Below, one piece after another: positions 34,424-43,203 of a DNA stretch of 46,060 nucleotides. Origin of the DNA: Beijerinckiaceae bacterium (GTDB taxonomy: Bacteria; Pseudomonadota; Alphaproteobacteria; Rhizobiales; Beijerinckiaceae); contig CANGFT010000032.1 in NCBI GenBank assembly GCA_947453205.1, positions 1 through 46,060 on the forward strand, given 5' to 3'. The notes beneath the pieces were generated by a model. It had not been told where the DNA came from. It searched no databases and was given only the letters and a program-made list of their open reading frames with translations. A program made the translations under genes and the position numbers. The first letter of the stretch is position 1, and the number at the start of each line of letters is the position of its first letter.

Positions 34424-34630
34424 ATGACCGAGTCTGACCAGAAACGCGACACACAAGTGATGGATCGGCGCAGCTTCTTCCGCGCTGGCGGGGGCGTCGC
34501 CGTGTCGGCCGCCGCCGCCGTTCTGCCGACGCAGGACGCCGAAGCCTCGGAATCGCGGGAGGAGCGCCTCAAGGCGCGCTACCGCGAGAGCGAGCATGTC
34601 AAAGCCTTTTATCGCGTCAACCGGTACTGA
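34424..34630 (+). CDS. Small twin-arginine protein, formate dehydrogenase region Tat target
   Basis: A 68-residue protein with a twin-arginine motif DRRSFFRAGGGVAVSAAAAV (residues 14-33) and a short polar tail ending HVKAFYRVNRY. It corresponds to the tiny family known as formate dehydrogenase region TAT target. It lies 16 bp after the TorD gene and 12 bp before the catalytic subunit, with GGAG 9 bases before the ATG. After signal cleavage only about 30 residues would remain, so it is either a small periplasmic subunit or an anchored peptide that helps assemble or export the enzyme. That role is unproven. The spacing argues for a fixed stoichiometric link to the catalytic subunit. Confidence 0.8.
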   Translation: MTESDQKRDTQVMDRRSFFRAGGGVAVSAAAAVLPTQDAEASESREERLKARYRESEHVKAFYRVNRY

Positions 34631-34642
34631 GGGAGCCGATCG

Positions 34643-37609
34643 ATGCTGACCAAGAGAAGAGACGCAGCCTCCAGCCGCGCCCGCCTGCAGGGCGTCGCCG
34701 CGGGCCTCGCATCCGGCGTTCTTGACCGCCGCAGCTTCCTGCGCCGCTCCGGCCTTGCGGCGGGCGGCGTCGCGGCGCTGGGCGGCCTGACGCTCGGCTC
34801 CGTGCGCAAGGCGCAGGCCGGGCCGGTCGTCGCCGATGTTAAAATCGACCGGAAGAAGAACATCTGCACCCATTGCTCCGTCGGCTGTTCGGTCATCGCC
34901 GAAGTGCAGAACGGCGTCTGGGTGGGGCAGGAGCCGGCCTGGGAAAGCCCGATCAACCGCGGCTCCCATTGCGCCAAGGGCGCCTCGGTGCGCGAGCTCG
35001 TGCATGGCGACCGGCGCCTGAAATATCCGATGAAGCTCGTCAACGGCGAGTGGACCCGGGTGAGCTGGGACGTGGCGATCAACGAGATCACCGCGAAGAT
35101 GGGCGAGATCCGGGACAAGTCCGGCGCGGATTCGGTCTATCTGCTGGGCTCCGCCAAATTCTCCAATGAAGGCGCCTATCTCTTCCGCAAATTCGCGGCC
35201 TTCTGGGGCACGAATTCGGTCGACCATCAGGCGCGCATCTGCCATTCGACGACGGTGGCGGGCGTGGCCAACACCTGGGGCTATGGCGCCCAGACCAACA
35301 GCTACAACGACATCCGTAATTCCAAGACCATCATCTTCATGGGCTCCAACGCCGCCGAGGCCCATCCGGTCTCGCTCCAGCATGTGCTGACGGGCAAGGA
35401 GACCAACCGCGCCAACATGATCGTGCTCGATCCGCGCTTCACCCGCACGGCGGCCCATGCGACCGAATATGTGCGCTTCCGCTCAGGCACGGACATCGCG
35501 GTGATCTGGGGCATGCTGCACCATATCTTCGCCAATGGCTGGGAGGACAAGACCTTCATCCAGCAGCGCGTCTACGGCATGGACCAGATCCGCGCCGAAG
35601 TCGCCAAATGGACCCCTGAGGAGGTCGAGCGCGTCACCGGCATTCCCGGCGCGCAGCTCAAGAAGGTCGCCGAGACCTTCGCCAAGGAGCGCCCCTCGAC
35701 CTTCATCTGGTGCATGGGCGGCACGCAGCACACGGTGGGCACCGCCAATGTGCGCGCCTATTGCAACCTCCTGCTCGCCACCGGCAATGTCGGCGTCTAC
35801 GGCGGCGGCGCGAACATCTTCCGCGGCCATTGCAATGTGCAGGGCGCGACGGACTTCGGGCTCGATATCACCAATCTGCCGCTCTATTACGGCCTGGTGG
35901 AAGGCGCCTGGCGCCATTGGGCGCGCGTCTGGGACGTGCCTTACGATTATTTCGTGAGCCGCTTCGACGAAGTGCCCGCGAAAGCCGGCCGCCCTGCGCG
36001 CACGCGCAAGGAGAATATGGAGACCCCCGGCATTCCCTCGACGCGCTGGTTCGACGCCACGAGCTTCGACGCCGATGACGTCGATCAGCGCGACGCGCTG
36101 AAGGCCATGGTCATCTTCGGCCATGGCGGCAACACCGTGCCGCGCATGCCCGACATGGTGAAGGCGCTGGAGAAGCTCGAATTGCTCGTGGTGGCCGACC
36201 CCCATCCCACGACCTTCGCCGCCATCTCCGGCCGCAAGAACGGCACCTATCTCCTGCCGATCTGCACCCAGTTCGAAACCTCGGGCTCCCGCACCGCCTC
36301 CAACCGTTCGGTGCAATGGGGCGAGAAGGTCGTGGATCCCATCTTCGAATCCAAGGACGACTACGAGGTCATCTATCGCTTCGCCCAGAAGCTCGGCTTC
36401 GCGGAGGCCATGTTCAAGAACATCAAGGTCGAGAACAACCGCCCCGTGCCCGAGGACGTGCTGCGCGAGATCAACCGCGGCGGCTGGTCGACCGGCTACA
36501 CCGGCCAGAGCCCGGAACGTCTGAAGGCGCATATGCGCAATCAGGACAAGTTCGATCTCGTCACCCTGCGCGCCAAGGCGGACACGCCCGAAGTCGGCGG
36601 CGATTACTATGGCCTGCCCTGGCCCTGCTGGGGCACGCCCGAGATCAAGCATCCCGGCACCCATACGCTCTACAACACAAACCTTCATGTGAAGGATGGC
36701 GGCGGCACGTTCCGGGCGCGCTTTGGCGTGGTCTATGCCGAAAAGCAGGCGGACGGCTCGACCAAGGACGTGAACCTTCTGTCGGAAGGCTCCTACAGCC
36801 TCGGCTCGGAACTGACCGACGGCTATCCCGAATTCACCTATGGCGTGCTCAAGAAGCTCGGCTGGGACAAGGATCTGACCGAGGCGGAGGTCGCCACGAT
36901 CACCCGCATCGGCGGCGCCAATCCCGACGCCGTGGGCTGGGCCATTGATCTGTCGGGCGGCATCATCCGCGTCTGCCTCGACCATGGCGCCATTCCCTAT
37001 GGCAATGGCAAGGCGCGCGCTGTGGCCTGGAACCTGCCCGATCCCGTGCCGGTGCATCGCGAGCCGATCTATACGCCGCGCGTCGATCTCGTCGAGAAAT
37101 ACCCGACGCGTCCCGACGGCCGTCAGTTCCGCATGATGAACGCCGGCCTCACCGTCCAGAAAGCGGCCATCGAGAAGGGCGTCGCCAAGAACTTCCCGAT
37201 CATCCTCACCTCCGGCCGTCTGGTCGAATATGAGGGCGGCGGCGAAGAGACGCGCTCCAACAAATGGCTCGCCGAGCTGCAGCAGGACATGTTCGTCGAA
37301 ATCAACCCGGCGGATGCTGCGGCGCGCGGCGTCGTCGACGGCGGATGGGTCTGGGTGACCGGCCCCGAGAACCAGTCGCAGGCGCGGGTGAAGGCGCTGG
37401 TGACCGAGCGCGTGGGCAAGGGCGTCGCCTTCATGCCCTTCCATTTCGGCGGATGGTTCCAGGGCGTCGACCAACGCGGGAACTATCCCAAGGGAACCGA
37501 TCCGATCGTGCTTGGCGAAAGCGTCAATACGGTCACCACCTATGGCTATGACCCCGTGACGGGCATGCATGAGGGCAAGGTTACCCTCTGCCAGATCAGA
37601 GCGGCGTGA
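34643..37609 (+). CDS. fdnG: Formate dehydrogenase alpha (catalytic) subunit, Cys type, Tat-exported
   Basis: A 988-residue DMSO-reductase-family subunit. A Tat signal DRRSFLRRSGLAAGG lies at residues 28-42, so it is exported folded. The first cluster motif is CTHCSVGC (Cys 75, 78, 82) with a fourth Cys near 110 in GSHCAKG. The metal ligand is Cys 200 in DHQARICHSTTVAG, where E. coli FdnG has selenocysteine; the following His is the conserved catalytic one. Later landmarks include GSNAAEAHPVS, IVLDPRFTRTAAHA, and the C-terminal cofactor-binding domain with TSGRLVEYEGGGEETRSN. It oxidises formate to CO2 using a bis-MGD cofactor holding Mo or W; tupABC in the window favours W. ATG 34643 has GGGAG at a good distance. 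It is followed directly by beta and gamma subunit genes. Confidence 0.93.
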   Translation: MLTKRRDAASSRARLQGVAAGLASGVLDRRSFLRRSGLAAGGVAALGGLTLGSVRKAQAGPVVADVKIDRKKNICTHCSVGCSVIAEVQNGVWVGQEPAWESPINRGSHCAKGASVRELVHGDRRLKYPMKLVNGEWTRVSWDVAINEITAKMGEIRDKSGADSVYLLGSAKFSNEGAYLFRKFAAFWGTNSVDHQARICHSTTVAGVANTWGYGAQTNSYNDIRNSKTIIFMGSNAAEAHPVSLQHVLTGKETNRANMIVLDPRFTRTAAHATEYVRFRSGTDIAVIWGMLHHIFANGWEDKTFIQQRVYGMDQIRAEVAKWTPEEVERVTGIPGAQLKKVAETFAKERPSTFIWCMGGTQHTVGTANVRAYCNLLLATGNVGVYGGGANIFRGHCNVQGATDFGLDITNLPLYYGLVEGAWRHWARVWDVPYDYFVSRFDEVPAKAGRPARTRKENMETPGIPSTRWFDATSFDADDVDQRDALKAMVIFGHGGNTVPRMPDMVKALEKLELLVVADPHPTTFAAISGRKNGTYLLPICTQFETSGSRTASNRSVQWGEKVVDPIFESKDDYEVIYRFAQKLGFAEAMFKNIKVENNRPVPEDVLREINRGGWSTGYTGQSPERLKAHMRNQDKFDLVTLRAKADTPEVGGDYYGLPWPCWGTPEIKHPGTHTLYNTNLHVKDGGGTFRARFGVVYAEKQADGSTKDVNLLSEGSYSLGSELTDGYPEFTYGVLKKLGWDKDLTEAEVATITRIGGANPDAVGWAIDLSGGIIRVCLDHGAIPYGNGKARAVAWNLPDPVPVHREPIYTPRVDLVEKYPTRPDGRQFRMMNAGLTVQKAAIEKGVAKNFPIILTSGRLVEYEGGGEETRSNKWLAELQQDMFVEINPADAAARGVVDGGWVWVTGPENQSQARVKALVTERVGKGVAFMPFHFGGWFQGVDQRGNYPKGTDPIVLGESVNTVTTYGYDPVTGMHEGKVTLCQIRAA

Positions 37610-37620
37610 GGGAGACGACA

Positions 37621-38217
37621 ATGGCCCGCATGAAATTTCTTTGTGACGCCGACCGCTGCATCGAGTGCAACGCTTGCGTCACCGCCTGCAAGAACGAACA
37701 TGAAGTGCCCTGGGGCATCAACCGCCGCCGAGTCGTGACCATCAACGATGGCAAGCCCGGCGAGCGTTCGGTCTCCATGGCCTGCATGCACTGCACGGAC
37801 GCGCCCTGCGCGGCGGTCTGCCCGGTGTCGTGTTTCTACACGACAGTGGACGCGGTGGTGCTGCATTCCAAAGATCTGTGCATCGGCTGCGGCTACTGCT
37901 TCTACGCCTGCCCCTTCGGCGCGCCGCAGTATCCCAAGGTCGGCAACTTCGGATCGCGCGGCAAGATGGACAAGTGCACCTATTGCGCTGGCGGTCCTGA
38001 AGCCGACTTCTCGACTGCGGAATACGAAAAGTATGGCCGCAATCGCCTGGCCGAGGGCAAGCTGCCGCTCTGCGCGGAAATGTGCTCCACGAAGTCGCTG
38101 CTGGCGGGTGACGGCGACATCATCGCCTCCATCTACAAGGAGCGCGTGATGAAGCGCGGCTATGGCTCGGGCGCCTGGGGGTGGAAGACCGCCTACAAGG
38201 AAACGATCAACGTCTGA
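37621..38217 (+). CDS. fdh3B: Formate dehydrogenase beta (iron-sulfur) subunit, short FDH3 type
   Basis: A 198-residue ferredoxin-type subunit with four [4Fe-4S] motif groups: CIECNACVTACKNEH near the N-terminus, CMHCTDAPCAAVCPVSC, CIGCGYCFYACPFG, and CTYCAGG with a later CAEMCSTKSL. It passes electrons from the catalytic subunit to the membrane subunit. It is shorter than FdnH of E. coli and lacks the C-terminal membrane helix, matching the FDH3 type. It has no signal peptide and would be exported attached to the Tat-bearing alpha subunit. ATG 37621 is chosen because GGGAG precedes it by 6 bases; a GTG 15 bases upstream overlaps the alpha stop and is less likely. Confidence 0.9.
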   Translation: MARMKFLCDADRCIECNACVTACKNEHEVPWGINRRRVVTINDGKPGERSVSMACMHCTDAPCAAVCPVSCFYTTVDAVVLHSKDLCIGCGYCFYACPFGAPQYPKVGNFGSRGKMDKCTYCAGGPEADFSTAEYEKYGRNRLAEGKLPLCAEMCSTKSLLAGDGDIIASIYKERVMKRGYGSGAWGWKTAYKETINV

Positions 38218-38248
38218 TCTCCTCCTTCATCATCGCAAGGGTCGTTCC

Positions 38249-39256
38249 ATGAACACTTGGCTGAAATCTCTCGGTGCGCTGCTGGCGCTGGCTTTCATCG
38301 CCAGCACACCGGTAGCCGCCCAAAACAACAACAACTTCAACCCCACCAAGGAAGCGGTGAAGGAAGAGCAGCTGCTCAACGCCCTGAAAAGCGGCGAGCG
38401 CCTGACCGGCCGCATCTCCATTCCCGACGAGAAGGCCGCGAGCCTGATCCAGCCTTCGGGTCAGGAATGGCGCGTCTTCCACCAGCAGAAGCTGCCCGTG
38501 ATCGGCGGCGTCGCCATTCTGGGCATGCTGGCGCTGCTGGTCCTGTTCTATCTTGTGCGCGGGCGCATCCGCATTGACGGCGGCTTCTCCGGCGTCACGA
38601 TCACACGCTTCGCCAGCCTCGACCGCTTCACCCACTGGCTGACGGCGGGCTGTTTCATCGTGCTGGCGCTGTCAGGCCTCAACATCTCCTTCGGGCGCAT
38701 GTTGATCCTGCCCTATTTCGGGGCGGAGACCTTCGCCACCCTGACCGCATGGGGCAAGCTGGCGCATAATTACCTCGCCTTCCCCTTCATGTTCGGCATC
38801 GCCCTGATGTTCCTGATCTGGGTGCGCGACAACATCCCCAACAAGCTGGATCTTGAATGGATCAAGCAGGGCGGCGGGCTCTTTTCGAAGGGGTCGCATC
38901 CCCCGGCCAAGCGCTTCAACGCGGGCCAGAAGGTCGTGTTCTGGATCGTGATGGCGGGCGGCGTCGTCATGTCCATGTCGGGATGGTTCCTGCTCTTCCC
39001 CTATCTGGCTGAAGGCGGCGTTTCGGACCTCCAGTTCTTCACCACCATCCACGCCCTTCTCGCGGTGCTCTTCATCGCCGCCATGCTTGCCCATGCCTAT
39101 ATCGGCTCGGTCGGGATGGAGGGCGCCTTCGACGCCATGGGCACAGGCGAGGTCGACCTCAACTGGGCCAAAGAGCATCACGCGCTCTGGGTGGAGGAGG
39201 AGCAGGCCAAGGGCCGGGCGCCCGCCATGCCGCCGGGCGCCATGCCTGCCGAATAG
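38249..39256 (+). CDS. Formate dehydrogenase gamma subunit, cytochrome b
   Basis: A 335-residue membrane protein. A cleavable signal peptide (ALLALAFIASTPVAAQ) is followed by a periplasmic segment of about 60 residues and then four to five membrane helices: VIGGVAILGMLALLVLFYLV, HWLTAGCFIVLALSGLNISF, YLAFPFMFGIALMFLIWV, VVFWIVMAGGVVMSMSGWFL and ALLAVLFIAAMLAHAYIGSV. Histidines able to bind two haems b lie in FTHWLT, LAHNYL, TTIHALL and LAHAYIG. It receives electrons from the beta subunit and reduces the quinone pool. The N-terminal extension is common in alphaproteobacterial FdoI-type subunits. ATG 38249 has AAGG upstream. A strong terminator follows, closing the fdh operon. Confidence 0.9.
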   Translation: MNTWLKSLGALLALAFIASTPVAAQNNNNFNPTKEAVKEEQLLNALKSGERLTGRISIPDEKAASLIQPSGQEWRVFHQQKLPVIGGVAILGMLALLVLFYLVRGRIRIDGGFSGVTITRFASLDRFTHWLTAGCFIVLALSGLNISFGRMLILPYFGAETFATLTAWGKLAHNYLAFPFMFGIALMFLIWVRDNIPNKLDLEWIKQGGGLFSKGSHPPAKRFNAGQKVVFWIVMAGGVVMSMSGWFLLFPYLAEGGVSDLQFFTTIHALLAVLFIAAMLAHAYIGSVGMEGAFDAMGTGEVDLNWAKEHHALWVEEEQAKGRAPAMPPGAMPAE

Positions 39257-39276
39257 GACAGCCGAGGCTCACATCG

Positions 39277-39312
39277 AAGGACTGCCGGTCACCATCGGCA
39301 GTCCTTTTTCTT
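39277..39312 (+). terminator. Rho-independent terminator of the fdh operon
   Basis: An 11-bp perfect stem, AAGGACTGCCG (39277-39287) and CGGCAGTCCTT (39296-39306), encloses an 8-base loop and runs straight into a T-rich tract. It starts 20 bp after the gamma-subunit stop codon and separates the structural operon from mobB and moeA. Confidence 0.9.
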
Positions 39313-39346
39313 TGTGCTATGGCTGCGCGAGGGCGCGAGGATTGCG

Positions 39347-39874
39347 ATGAAGGTCATTGGTCTGGCAGGCTGGAGCGGGGCGGGCAAGACAACCCTGCTG
39401 ACGCGCGTCATCCCCGCGCTTGTCGCCGAGGGCCTCAAGGTCTCGACCATCAAACATGCCCATCATGCCTTTGACATGGACACGCCCGGCAAGGACTCCT
39501 GGCGCCACCGCGAGGCCGGCGCGAGCGAAGTGCTGGTGGCCTCCAGCAGGCGCTTCGCCCTGCTCCACGAATTGCGCGACGAGGAAGAACCCAAGCTCGG
39601 GGCCTTGCTGACGCGCGTTTCGCCGGTCGATCTCTTGATCGTCGAGGGCTTCAAGTTCGAGGCGCATCCCAAGATCGAGGTGCATCGCACGGCGAATGAA
39701 AAGCCATTCCTGCACCCGCAGGATGACCATATCCTCGGGGTCGTGACGGATGATTCCCGCCCCGCGCCCCTGCCCTATGCCCATCTGGATGACATCCCCG
39801 CCATCGCCTCTATGATGAAGGCCTTGGCGATTCCGCTCACGCATGTGCTCGCACGCCTCAATGGTGAGGTCTGA
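39347..39874 (+). CDS. mobB: MobB, molybdopterin-guanine dinucleotide biosynthesis GTPase
   Basis: A 175-residue protein with the P-loop GWSGAGKTTLL at residues 7-17, STIKHAHHAFDMDTPGKDSWRHREAGA (the family HHxxDxDxPGKD-R-AGA region) and a Walker B-like DLLIVEGFK. MobB binds GTP and assists MobA in making the guanine dinucleotide form of the cofactor, though it is not essential in E. coli. GAGG lies 6 bases before ATG 39347. The gene ends one base before the MoeA start, so the two are co-transcribed. The preceding fdh terminator implies they have their own promoter. Confidence 0.9.
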   Translation: MKVIGLAGWSGAGKTTLLTRVIPALVAEGLKVSTIKHAHHAFDMDTPGKDSWRHREAGASEVLVASSRRFALLHELRDEEEPKLGALLTRVSPVDLLIVEGFKFEAHPKIEVHRTANEKPFLHPQDDHILGVVTDDSRPAPLPYAHLDDIPAIASMMKALAIPLTHVLARLNGEV

Positions 39875-39875
39875 C

Positions 39876-41129
39876 ATGGTGCAACTGTCGAACGACTGCT
39901 TTGCTTTCGGCGGCAAGCTCATGACCATCGACGAGGCGCTTGCGCTGATCGCCGCGCGGGTCGAGCCTGTCGAGGGCGCGGAAAGCCTGCCGCTTGCAGA
40001 CTGCGACAACCGCGTCCTCCTCGCCCCGCTCCATGCCCCGCTGCCCCTGCCGCTCTTCGCCAATTCCGCCGTTGACGGCTATGCGCTGCGCAGCGCCGAT
40101 CTGCCGGGGGATCAGGAGCGCAGCTTCCCCGTCACGGCCCGCGTGCAGGCGGGATCGCCCGCGCAGCCGATCATGCCGGGCGAAGCCGTGCGCATCTTCA
40201 CCGGCGCCCCCATGCCCGAGGGGGCGGATACGGTCTTTATGCAGGAGGATGTGCGCGTGGAGGCCGACGGGCGCGTGACGCTGCCGCCGGGCCTCAAGGC
40301 TGGCGCGAATATGCGGCCGGCCGGCGAGGACATCGCCCAAGGCGCCGTGGCCATTCCCGCAGGCCGGCGCCTGCGTCCGCAGCATGTGGCGCTGGCCGCA
40401 GCCCTGGGGCTCACACATCTGACTTTGCGCCGACCGATCCGGGTCGCCATCTTCTCGACGGGCAATGAAGTCATGGAGCCCGGCGGGCCGCGAAATGCCG
40501 CGCAACTCTATGACTCCAACCGTTTCATGCTCGGCGCCATGTTGCGCCGCCTCAACTGCAGGGTTCACGATCTCGGCATACTGCGCGATGACCGCGCCGC
40601 GCTGGCGGCGGCCTTGAAGGAGGCGGCGACGTCCCATGACCTCGTGCTGACCTCGGGCGGCGTTTCCGCAGGCGAGGAGGACCATGTGCGCGCGGCCATC
40701 GAAGAGGTGGGGTCGCTGGTTCTCTGGTCGATGGCGATCAAGCCCGGCCGCCCCGTAGCCATGGGCGTCATTGCGGGCACGCCTTTCATCGGCCTGCCCG
40801 GCAATCCCGTGGCGAGCTTCGTCACATTCGCCTATGTCGTGCGCGCAACCATTCTCGCCCTGTCGGGGGCGGCGCCGGAGCCTTTGATCGGCCTGCCCGT
40901 CCGCGCCGCCTTCACCTACAAGAAAAAGAAAGGCCGCCGCGAATATGTGCGCGCCAGCCTGCGATATGCGGATGATGGAAGCCTGGAGGCGGTGAAGTTT
41001 CCGCGGGAGGGCGCAGGGCTTTTATCTTCTCTGGCGGACACCGATGGCATCATCGAACTTGCCGAGGATGCGGAGCGCGTCAGCCCCGGCGAGAGCGTTC
41101 GCTTCCTCGCCTATCCCATGCTCCTGTGA
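39876..41129 (+). CDS. moeA: Molybdopterin molybdenumtransferase MoeA, canonical
   Basis: A 417-residue MoeA with all main motifs intact: PLFANSAVDGYALRS, RIFTGAPMPEGADTVFMQED, IFSTGNEVMEPGG, DSNRFML, LTSGGVSAGEEDHV, AIKPGRPVAMG and GLPGNPVASFVTF, plus the C-terminal barrel-like domain ending SVRFLAYPMLL. It inserts molybdate or tungstate into the cofactor. ATG 39876 is one base after the mobB stop (TGACATG). As two further MoeA-like genes lie by the tungstate transporter, this copy is probably the general enzyme and the other two are more specialised. That division is inference. Confidence 0.93.
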   Translation: MVQLSNDCFAFGGKLMTIDEALALIAARVEPVEGAESLPLADCDNRVLLAPLHAPLPLPLFANSAVDGYALRSADLPGDQERSFPVTARVQAGSPAQPIMPGEAVRIFTGAPMPEGADTVFMQEDVRVEADGRVTLPPGLKAGANMRPAGEDIAQGAVAIPAGRRLRPQHVALAAALGLTHLTLRRPIRVAIFSTGNEVMEPGGPRNAAQLYDSNRFMLGAMLRRLNCRVHDLGILRDDRAALAAALKEAATSHDLVLTSGGVSAGEEDHVRAAIEEVGSLVLWSMAIKPGRPVAMGVIAGTPFIGLPGNPVASFVTFAYVVRATILALSGAAPEPLIGLPVRAAFTYKKKKGRREYVRASLRYADDGSLEAVKFPREGAGLLSSLADTDGIIELAEDAERVSPGESVRFLAYPMLL

Positions 41130-41132
41130 ACC

Positions 41133-41288
41133 TCAGTTCACGCCGACCAGATTGTGCCCGGGATCGCCCACGCGCGCGCCGGCGGTGGCGAAGGCCTGGG
41201 CCGCCGATTTCTGCTGCGTGTTGAGCATATAGGCTGCGGCGCCCGAGAGAACGACCGCTACGATCACGGCAGACAAAAACGCCTTCAT
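41133..41288 (-). CDS. Small membrane or secreted peptide, 51 residues
   Basis: A 51-residue peptide with one hydrophobic N-terminal segment (AFLSAVIVAVVLSGAAAYML, residues 3-22) and a polar tail ending GDPGHNLVGVN. It could be a signal peptide plus a 30-residue secreted product, or a single-pass anchor. AGGAGA lies 5 bases before the ATG at 41288, a strong ribosome site that supports it as real. The stop is 3 bp from the convergent moeA stop. Function is unknown. Similar tiny proteins are common in Rhizobiales and poorly annotated. Confidence 0.62.
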   Translation of the reverse strand: MKAFLSAVIVAVVLSGAAAYMLNTQQKSAAQAFATAGARVGDPGHNLVGVN

Positions 41289-41351
41289 GGATCTCTCCTG
41301 TGTCACGCTTTCAGCGTAGCCTCTCGGGTATGACGAAAGCCCCTGCACAAA

Positions 41352-42668
41352 TCAAGGGCGGCTTTCGGCCTCGATGAAATCAACCAGCGCAGCCCGATCC
41401 TCGGGGGAGGTGACCCTCTGCTCAGGCATTTTCGTGCCCGGTGTGTAAGCGGCTGGACCAAGTTCGAAGAGCCGCGCGATCGTCTCCTTGGTCCATGTGA
41501 TGTCATGGGCCGAAAAGCCCGGCGAATAGGCATAGGCTGGCGCCGTTCCAATGCGCCGCCCGATCACCCCGTGCAGCGTCGGACCAGCGCGATTTCCACC
41601 CTCGGCGCCGAGCGTGTGGCAGGCGGCGCAGGCGCGGAAAACCTCAGCGCCCCGGCCGCCCTCCCGGCCCGCCAGAAGGTCCGCAGGCCGCTCCATCGCC
41701 GTAGGCCCCAGATGATCGCCCGTGCGCGCATCCCAGCGGCGCAAAAGCCTGTCGGAGCCCCCTGTCAGGATCTCCCGGCCATCGGGGGTGAAACCGAGGG
41801 TCCAGACAGGCAGACCCGGCCCATTCAGCGTGAAGACCGGCTTGCCGCTCGCCGCCTCGAAGACGCCGATCCCCCCGCGCGGGCTCGCCACCGCGAGCCG
41901 CGCTCCGTCCGGCGAAAAAGCGAGCGCGATGACCGGGGCTTCGGAGGCCTCGATGCGCGACCACACCTCGCCAGCCTCCGTGAGCAGGAACACGGATCCG
42001 TCGGATCCGCCCGCCGCGATCTCGCCCGAAGGACCGATCGCCAGCGCGTTCAGGGGCGAGGGCAGTTTCACCACGCGTGGGGAAAGGCCGTTCAGGGGCG
42101 TCAGGCGCAGGGTGGCGTCATAGCCTGCGCTCACCAGAAGCCGTCCATCACGCGAAAAAGCGACGCCGTTCACATTGCCTTGATGACCCTCGAACCGCCG
42201 CAGGGGAGCGCCCGCGAGCGTGTGAACGGCGAGCGTGGAGTCCCAGGAGGCGCTGGCGATCAGCGCGCCGTCGGGCGAGGCCGCGAGCGCAACGATGGGG
42301 GCCGCGTGCACAGGCTCGAAACTGCGGGGGCGCGTGAAGTCGTCGCCGCGCCACAGGGCGAGCCGTCCGTCCTCGCCCCCCGTGGCGAAGCCGCCGTCAG
42401 GAAGCGCCAGCACCGCATTGATGGACCCTGCATGCGCCCGCAGCACGGCGCGCGCGACCCCGCGCTCAAGCTCCCAGACGATGGCGGATGAGTCGAAGCT
42501 GCCTGTGATCGCCTGACGCCCGTCGGCGGCGATGGAGAGGGCGCGCACAGGCCCGCCATGCCCGCGCAGCTCTCCCTGGGCGCGCAGCGGCGCGACCGCG
42601 GCCAGAAACGCGAGGGCGAGCAGGACGGGAGAGCAGAAAGCGCGCAATGAGGATCCCATGCCCTCCAT
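41352..42668 (-). CDS. WD40 beta-propeller fused to a c-type cytochrome domain
   Basis: A 438-residue protein with a signal peptide (CSPVLLALAFLAAVAPLRAQ), then seven WD40-type repeats over residues about 33-335 (for example GHGGPVRALSIAADGRQAITGSFDSSAIVWEL and AHAGSINAVLALPDG). The C-terminal cytochrome c domain (about 340-435) has the haem motif CAACH and a probable Met ligand in PGTKMPEQ. The propeller would bind a partner while the cytochrome transfers electrons in the periplasm. The partner is not known. ATG 42668 is used, though an ATG 9 bases downstream is also possible. The gene ends 63 bp before the small-peptide gene in the same direction and diverges from tusA across 82 bp. Confidence 0.82.
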   Translation of the reverse strand: MEGMGSSLRAFCSPVLLALAFLAAVAPLRAQGELRGHGGPVRALSIAADGRQAITGSFDSSAIVWELERGVARAVLRAHAGSINAVLALPDGGFATGGEDGRLALWRGDDFTRPRSFEPVHAAPIVALAASPDGALIASASWDSTLAVHTLAGAPLRRFEGHQGNVNGVAFSRDGRLLVSAGYDATLRLTPLNGLSPRVVKLPSPLNALAIGPSGEIAAGGSDGSVFLLTEAGEVWSRIEASEAPVIALAFSPDGARLAVASPRGGIGVFEAASGKPVFTLNGPGLPVWTLGFTPDGREILTGGSDRLLRRWDARTGDHLGPTAMERPADLLAGREGGRGAEVFRACAACHTLGAEGGNRAGPTLHGVIGRRIGTAPAYAYSPGFSAHDITWTKETIARLFELGPAAYTPGTKMPEQRVTSPEDRAALVDFIEAESRP

Positions 42669-42750
42669 TTAGGCCCGAACAGGCGCCGGCGCCAGCGCCG
42701 CGACTTCAAACTCAGTTGACCTGCAGAGGGCCCTTGGCCATGTTCCGCCC

Positions 42751-42993
42751 ATGGCCGTCACCTTGCTTGATCTCTCCGGATTCAAATGCCCCCTGCCCGT
42801 GCTCAAGACGCGCAAGGCCCTTCGGGGACTTGGCGCAGGCGAGCAACTGGAGGTCCGCTGCACCGACCCGCTGGCGGCCATCGATATTCCCAATCTCATA
42901 CGGGAGACCGGGGATCAGATCTTGAGCCAGCATCAGGGGGATCGCCAACTCATCTTCCTGATCGCCAAGGGCGCGGGCGCGCCAGCGGCGTGA
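42751..42993 (+). CDS. tusA: TusA-family sulfur carrier
   Basis: An 80-residue protein with the TusA signature LDLSGFKCPLPVLKTRKAL, the active Cys lying in the CPxP motif, and the conserved end LIFLIAKG. TusA carries persulfide sulfur from cysteine desulfurase to tRNA thiolation and, in E. coli, affects molybdenum cofactor formation. Its position near Mo/W cofactor and formate dehydrogenase genes suggests it may supply sulfur for the enzyme's terminal sulfido ligand, a step needing FdhD, which is not encoded in the window. That last point is inference. The start ATG has a weak ribosome site. Confidence 0.88.
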   Translation: MAVTLLDLSGFKCPLPVLKTRKALRGLGAGEQLEVRCTDPLAAIDIPNLIRETGDQILSQHQGDRQLIFLIAKGAGAPAA

Positions 42994-43203
42994 TGCGGCG
43001 CCTTGGGAGATGACCAGAACGCCCGGATGCGCCCATGCGGCAATCCTTGATCAAACCTCAGGGGGAATTCACACCATTGATCATCGTGGATCGACGATCA
43101 TGGATTGATGATCACTTGCGCCGACATCCCCGGGGCACACCACCTTGAATGGCCAGCCATGGCCGGTTTCAAAGCAAAATTTCACGGCAAACGGTCCTGC
43201 GGC

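Noticed and set aside
34860-35245. Selenocysteine in the formate dehydrogenase
   Set aside because: The metal-ligand codon at 35240-35242 is TGC (Cys), with no in-frame TGA.
35483-37621. A 712-codon leftward open frame opposite the formate dehydrogenase alpha subunit
   Set aside because: It lies entirely on the antisense of a conserved catalytic subunit and shows no recognisable fold or ribosome site.
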